DNA from: an uncultured Bacillota bacterium
Lineage (GTDB): Bacteria > Bacillota_I > Bacilli_A > RF39 > UBA660
DNA length: 6,679 nt
Direction of reading: 5' to 3'
Assembly: GCA_945928335.1 (NCBI GenBank)
Contig: CAMENK010000036.1
Span: forward strand, 1 to 6,679
Both the position numbers and the translations under genes were made by a program. Of the stretch, positions 4,494-6,679 are shown in pieces (position 1 is the first letter of the stretch; each line of letters begins with the position of its first letter). The notes under the pieces are model-generated. The model was not told where the DNA came from, searched no databases, and saw only the letters and a program-made list of their open reading frames with translations.

Positions 4494-5117
4494 ATGAAGA
4501 AATTTATAATTATACTTTCTAGTTTATTATTAGTTGGTTGTAGTTCAACTGTGACAAGTAATCAAACATACGAAAGCTTAATTATGAACACATTAGAAAG
4601 TGAAATTACCCATTATAATACATTAGGAAAGGGATTTAAATATTATAAGCCTAGGGACTTTTCATTATATGCGGATGATGAATTTAATCATATATTATTA
4701 AATAAAAGTAATAAATATTATCTTAATATTGATATTAATGGATACTATAATAAGTATGAACATGAATTTAGTATTAACCCTGAAATTGAATATAGTAAAA
4801 GTTTTAAATATAATGACATATTAGGATTTCTTGAAATAACAAAAGGAAAAAATGATTACTTTTATCTAAAAATGATGTATAATTATAGTTACATAGAGGT
4901 ACAAGTAAAAGAAAAAGAATTAAAACCTGCAGTTGTTAATTCAATTATAATACTTTCTTCTATTAAATATAATGATAAGGTTATAGAAAATTTTATAAGT
5001 ACTGGTGATTTAAGTTCTAAAGAAACAACTTATGAAATAAAAAAACCAAATAGTAGCAAACAAAAGAAAAATATATTGGATGTATATGAAAAAGATATGT
5101 ATAATGAATCCAATTAA
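4494..5117 (+). CDS. Putative lipoprotein of unknown function
   Basis: The N-terminus is a compact lipoprotein signal: MKK, then a hydrophobic FIIILSSLL and the lipobox LVGC with the lipidated cysteine at residue 16. It should therefore be anchored on the outer face of the membrane. The mature ~190 residues are rich in Tyr, Asn, Lys and Ile with alternating polar/hydrophobic stretches (KYYLNIDINGYYNKYEHEF, YFYLKMMYNYSYIEVQVKEKE), suggesting a beta-sheet-rich fold. A helix-like segment with two short hydrophobic runs (AVVNSIIILSSI, about 144-155) follows. The last ~35 residues are polar and Lys-rich, probably disordered. No enzymatic motif is seen, and I do not recognise a family. It is first in a four-gene run; the next start lies 15 bases after its stop. 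Linkage to membrane-associated genes suggests an envelope role, without a specific function. Confidence 0.82.
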   Translation: MKKFIIILSSLLLVGCSSTVTSNQTYESLIMNTLESEITHYNTLGKGFKYYKPRDFSLYADDEFNHILLNKSNKYYLNIDINGYYNKYEHEFSINPEIEYSKSFKYNDILGFLEITKGKNDYFYLKMMYNYSYIEVQVKEKELKPAVVNSIIILSSIKYNDKVIENFISTGDLSSKETTYEIKKPNSSKQKKNILDVYEKDMYNESN

Positions 5118-5132
5118 AGAAAGAGGTGTATT

Positions 5133-6050
5133 ATGGGATTATTTGGAAAGATTAAGAATATATTCTATGATGAAGAAATAGTAGAAGTACCAGAACCTGA
5201 AGTAAAAAAAGAAGAAAAACCAAAAATAGAGGAGGTGCGTATACCTAAAAAAGAAGAACCAAAAGTAGAAGAACCATCAGTAAAACCTATATATACTGAA
5301 AGAGAAATATTTAAAACTGAAAATACTTTTAAATTTCCAATACTTGATGATGAAGATGATGAGCCTATAAAAACTAGATCTAGAGTTAATGCTTTAGAAT
5401 TAGAAAGAAATAAAAAAACTGAGGTAAAAGAAAACAAGTTTGAAAAATTTGGAGATAGGTTTAATGATAGATTTGGTGGGAATAATAAAAATGTTTCAGA
5501 AAGAAATAATCCTCCTGAAAAAGTATTTAAACCTAGTCCAATTATAAGTCCTGTATATGGAATACTAGATGAAAATTATACTAAAGAAGAACTTAAAGAA
5601 AGACAAAAGAAATATGAAGAACCTATTAAGCATAAAACATCTGAAATGAATTATGATTCAGTTAGAAGAAAAGCATATGGAACATTAGAAGATGAACTTG
5701 AAAATACTTTATCTAATATAGGTGAAACACATGAAGAAATTACTAAGACTTTAGATGAAGTTGAAAGCATTGTAGAAGATAAGAATGCTAAAAGCATTGA
5801 AGAATTACTAAGTGAAATTGAAGGTAATCATAATGTTTCAATAGGTGAAATAGAAGAACTTATAAAAGATAAAATAGAAGAAGATGAAGATAAACATCGT
5901 GAAGAAATAAAAACATTTATTAATAGAGATTTAGAAGAAGAAAATAAAGAAGAAAAAAGAATAACAAAAGAGGATCTAACAGATAAAACGCTTGAACATG
6001 ACTTATTTAATCTAATAGATTCTATGTATGAAGAGAAAGAGGGAGAATAA
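5133..6050 (+). CDS. Acidic, largely disordered/coiled-coil protein with SepF-like N-terminus and SPVYG motif
   Basis: This 305-residue, Glu/Lys-rich protein has no Cys or Trp and no recognisable catalytic domain. Segments: MGLFGKIKNIFYDEE (1-15), an amphipathic helix like the membrane-targeting end of SepF; a Pro/Glu/Lys linker (16-50) with repeated EEP/KVEEP units; an acidic patch LDDEDDEP; KFGDRFNDRFGG (105-116); the motif FKPSPIISPVYGILDENY (132-149); and a helical acidic half (170-305) with coiled-coil stretches and a C-terminal LFNLIDSMYEE. The SPVYG motif recalls a linker segment of FtsK/SftA-type DNA translocases as I remember them. I infer a scaffold that sits on the inner membrane face and binds partners through short motifs, perhaps at the division site. 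ATG 5133 follows AGAGGTG (5122-5128). Its stop overlaps the next ATG (TAATG), indicating coupling. SepF itself is unlikely: the SepF core domain is missing. Confidence 0.82.
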   Translation: MGLFGKIKNIFYDEEIVEVPEPEVKKEEKPKIEEVRIPKKEEPKVEEPSVKPIYTEREIFKTENTFKFPILDDEDDEPIKTRSRVNALELERNKKTEVKENKFEKFGDRFNDRFGGNNKNVSERNNPPEKVFKPSPIISPVYGILDENYTKEELKERQKKYEEPIKHKTSEMNYDSVRRKAYGTLEDELENTLSNIGETHEEITKTLDEVESIVEDKNAKSIEELLSEIEGNHNVSIGEIEELIKDKIEEDEDKHREEIKTFINRDLEEENKEEKRITKEDLTDKTLEHDLFNLIDSMYEEKEGE

Positions 6051-6340
6051 TGTTAAAAGAAGCACTAATCGTATTAGTTTATGTAGCACTAGTTGTATTT
6101 ATTATAAGTTTAATAGTACTATGCATAAAATTAGTTGGTACTTTAGGAAAAGTAGATTATTTATTGGATAATATTACAAAAAAAGCTGAAAGCTTAAATG
6201 GATTATTTAATGTAATTGAAATGACAACAAATAGATTTGGCGCAATTGGAGAGGCAGTTACAAGTTCTTTAATGAATTTGGTAAAAAAAGTATTTAATAA
6301 AAAAGAAAAGAAAAAAAGAAAGGGTGAAATAAATGAGTAA
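6050..6340 (+). CDS. DUF948 (YtxG-like) membrane protein
   Basis: This 96-residue protein has one N-terminal transmembrane helix (ALIVLVYVALVVFIISLIVLC, about residues 5-25). A helical stretch follows with the spaced pattern LGKVDYLLDNITKKAESLNGLFNVIE (32-57) typical of DUF948/YtxG proteins. The end is a very basic tail (KKVFNKKEKKKRKGE). The YtxG family is associated with general stress in Bacillus and its molecular role is poorly known. The protein is shorter than usual, mainly in the helical part. ATG overlaps the preceding stop by one base (TAATG), with AGAGGGAG four bases upstream. It overlaps the next start by eight bases. Pairing with a YtxH-like gene directly downstream, as in Bacillus, supports the call. 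Confidence 0.8.
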   Translation: MLKEALIVLVYVALVVFIISLIVLCIKLVGTLGKVDYLLDNITKKAESLNGLFNVIEMTTNRFGAIGEAVTSSLMNLVKKVFNKKEKKKRKGEINE

Positions 6341-6679
6341 TAAAAAATGTGGATTTGGAAAGTTTTTAGTAGGTGTAGGAATTGGAGCAGGATTAGGACT
6401 TCTATTTGCACCTCAAGAAGGTAGTAAGACAAGAAAAGAATTGAAAAATAAATTTGACGATTTATTAGTTAAAGTTAAAGCAATAGATCCAGATGATGTA
6501 AAGGCTGACATCATTCAAAAAGTAGAAGAATTGAGAATGGAAGTAGAAGATTTAGATAAAGAAAAGGCTTTAAAAATTGCTAAAACTCAAGCTAAGAAAA
6601 TCGAAAAAAAAGCAAATGAATTATATGATTATGCAAAAGAAAAAGCTACTCCAGTAGTTGAAAATGCAGTTAAAGAAGC
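6333..6679 (+). CDS. YtxH-like protein (3' partial)
   Basis: The frame starts at ATG 6333, overlapping the DUF948 gene by eight bases, with AAAGGGTG (6319-6326) six bases before it. It runs open to the window edge (115 residues seen). The start MSNKKCGFGK is followed by a glycine-zipper-like hydrophobic segment FLVGVGIGAGLGLLFAPQEG (11-30) and then SKTRKELK. This 'G-x-G-x-G-LLFAP-x-x-G-x-x-x-R' pattern is the YtxH domain signature. The remainder is a long charged helix (VEELRMEVEDLDKEKALK, KKIEKKANELYDYAKEKA), likely coiled coil. The family is membrane-associated and, in Bacillus, stress-induced; no enzymatic role is known. In this context it probably works with the DUF948 protein at the membrane. 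The C-terminus and any further operon genes lie outside the window. Confidence 0.88.
   Translation, partial: MSNKKCGFGKFLVGVGIGAGLGLLFAPQEGSKTRKELKNKFDDLLVKVKAIDPDDVKADIIQKVEELRMEVEDLDKEKALKIAKTQAKKIEKKANELYDYAKEKATPVVENAVKE

Noticed and set aside
5195..5275. Repeated EEP/KVEEP-coding DNA as a tandem repeat or CRISPR-like array
   Set aside because: Units are irregular in length and sequence and lie in one protein linker; they reflect low-complexity Glu/Pro/Lys coding.
5165..5437. Minus-strand Ser/Phe-rich ORF, and a similar one at 6157-6432
   Set aside because: Both mirror Glu/Lys-rich coding DNA on the plus strand and lack start signals.
1..6679. Alternative genetic code (TGA as tryptophan)
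   Set aside because: Tryptophan is TGG in every gene and no reading frame contains in-frame TGA; the low GC alone does not imply a Mycoplasma code.

Overview
The window is AT-rich, compact bacterial DNA that looks like a low-GC Firmicute (class Bacilli), probably an uncultured gut-type lineage near the Erysipelotrichales/RF39/Mollicutes border. The reasons are A/T-ending codons, strong AGGAGG/AGGTG ribosome binding sites, extended -10 (TGnTATAAT) promoters, short hairpin+T-run terminators, and a Bacillus-like gene set (der, trmB, a SpoVIF-like gene, ytxG/ytxH-like genes). TGA is not read as tryptophan: Trp is TGG throughout, so the standard bacterial code applies. No tRNA, rRNA, CRISPR, transposase or phage structural gene is visible, and no gene-free stretch exceeds 300 bases.

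Layout. (1) 1-678: the C-terminal part of a large secreted or surface protein with a C-type-lectin/DUF6273-like ending, whose last ~220 bases differ sharply in GC and codon use. A small XRE-type HTH regulator follows directly, and a palindromic terminator closes the unit. (2) 701-2521: an extended -10 promoter, der (ribosome-assembly GTPase, full length) and an unrecognised 144-residue gene coupled to it, closed by a terminator. (3) 2522-2807: a single small SpoVIF-family gene with its own terminator. (4) 2823-3402: a promoter whose -10 and leader closely resemble those of der, a 10-codon mini-ORF overlapping the next gene by ATGA, and a 169-residue protein with a likely Cys/His zinc site. (5) 3401-3712 on the minus strand: a Tyr/Asn/Gly-rich protein with a short coiled coil, resembling small spore-coat proteins. 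It converges on gene 4 through a shared bidirectional terminator and diverges from trmB. (6) 3740-4401: trmB (tRNA m7G46 methyltransferase). (7) 4463-6679: a lipoprotein, an acidic disordered/coiled-coil protein with a SepF-like N-terminus and an FtsK/SftA-like SPVYG motif, a DUF948 (YtxG-like) membrane protein, and a YtxH-like protein cut by the window end. The last four genes are tightly spaced and probably form one envelope-associated operon.

The core genes (der, trmB) serve ribosome and tRNA maturation. The SpoVIF-like gene and the coat-like gene suggest a sporulating lineage and share a CATATA(C/A)TA box upstream. The most unusual points are the compositionally distinct receptor-like tail beside a small regulator, the mini-ORF coupled to a zinc-site protein, and the envelope operon with its division-protein-like linear motifs.
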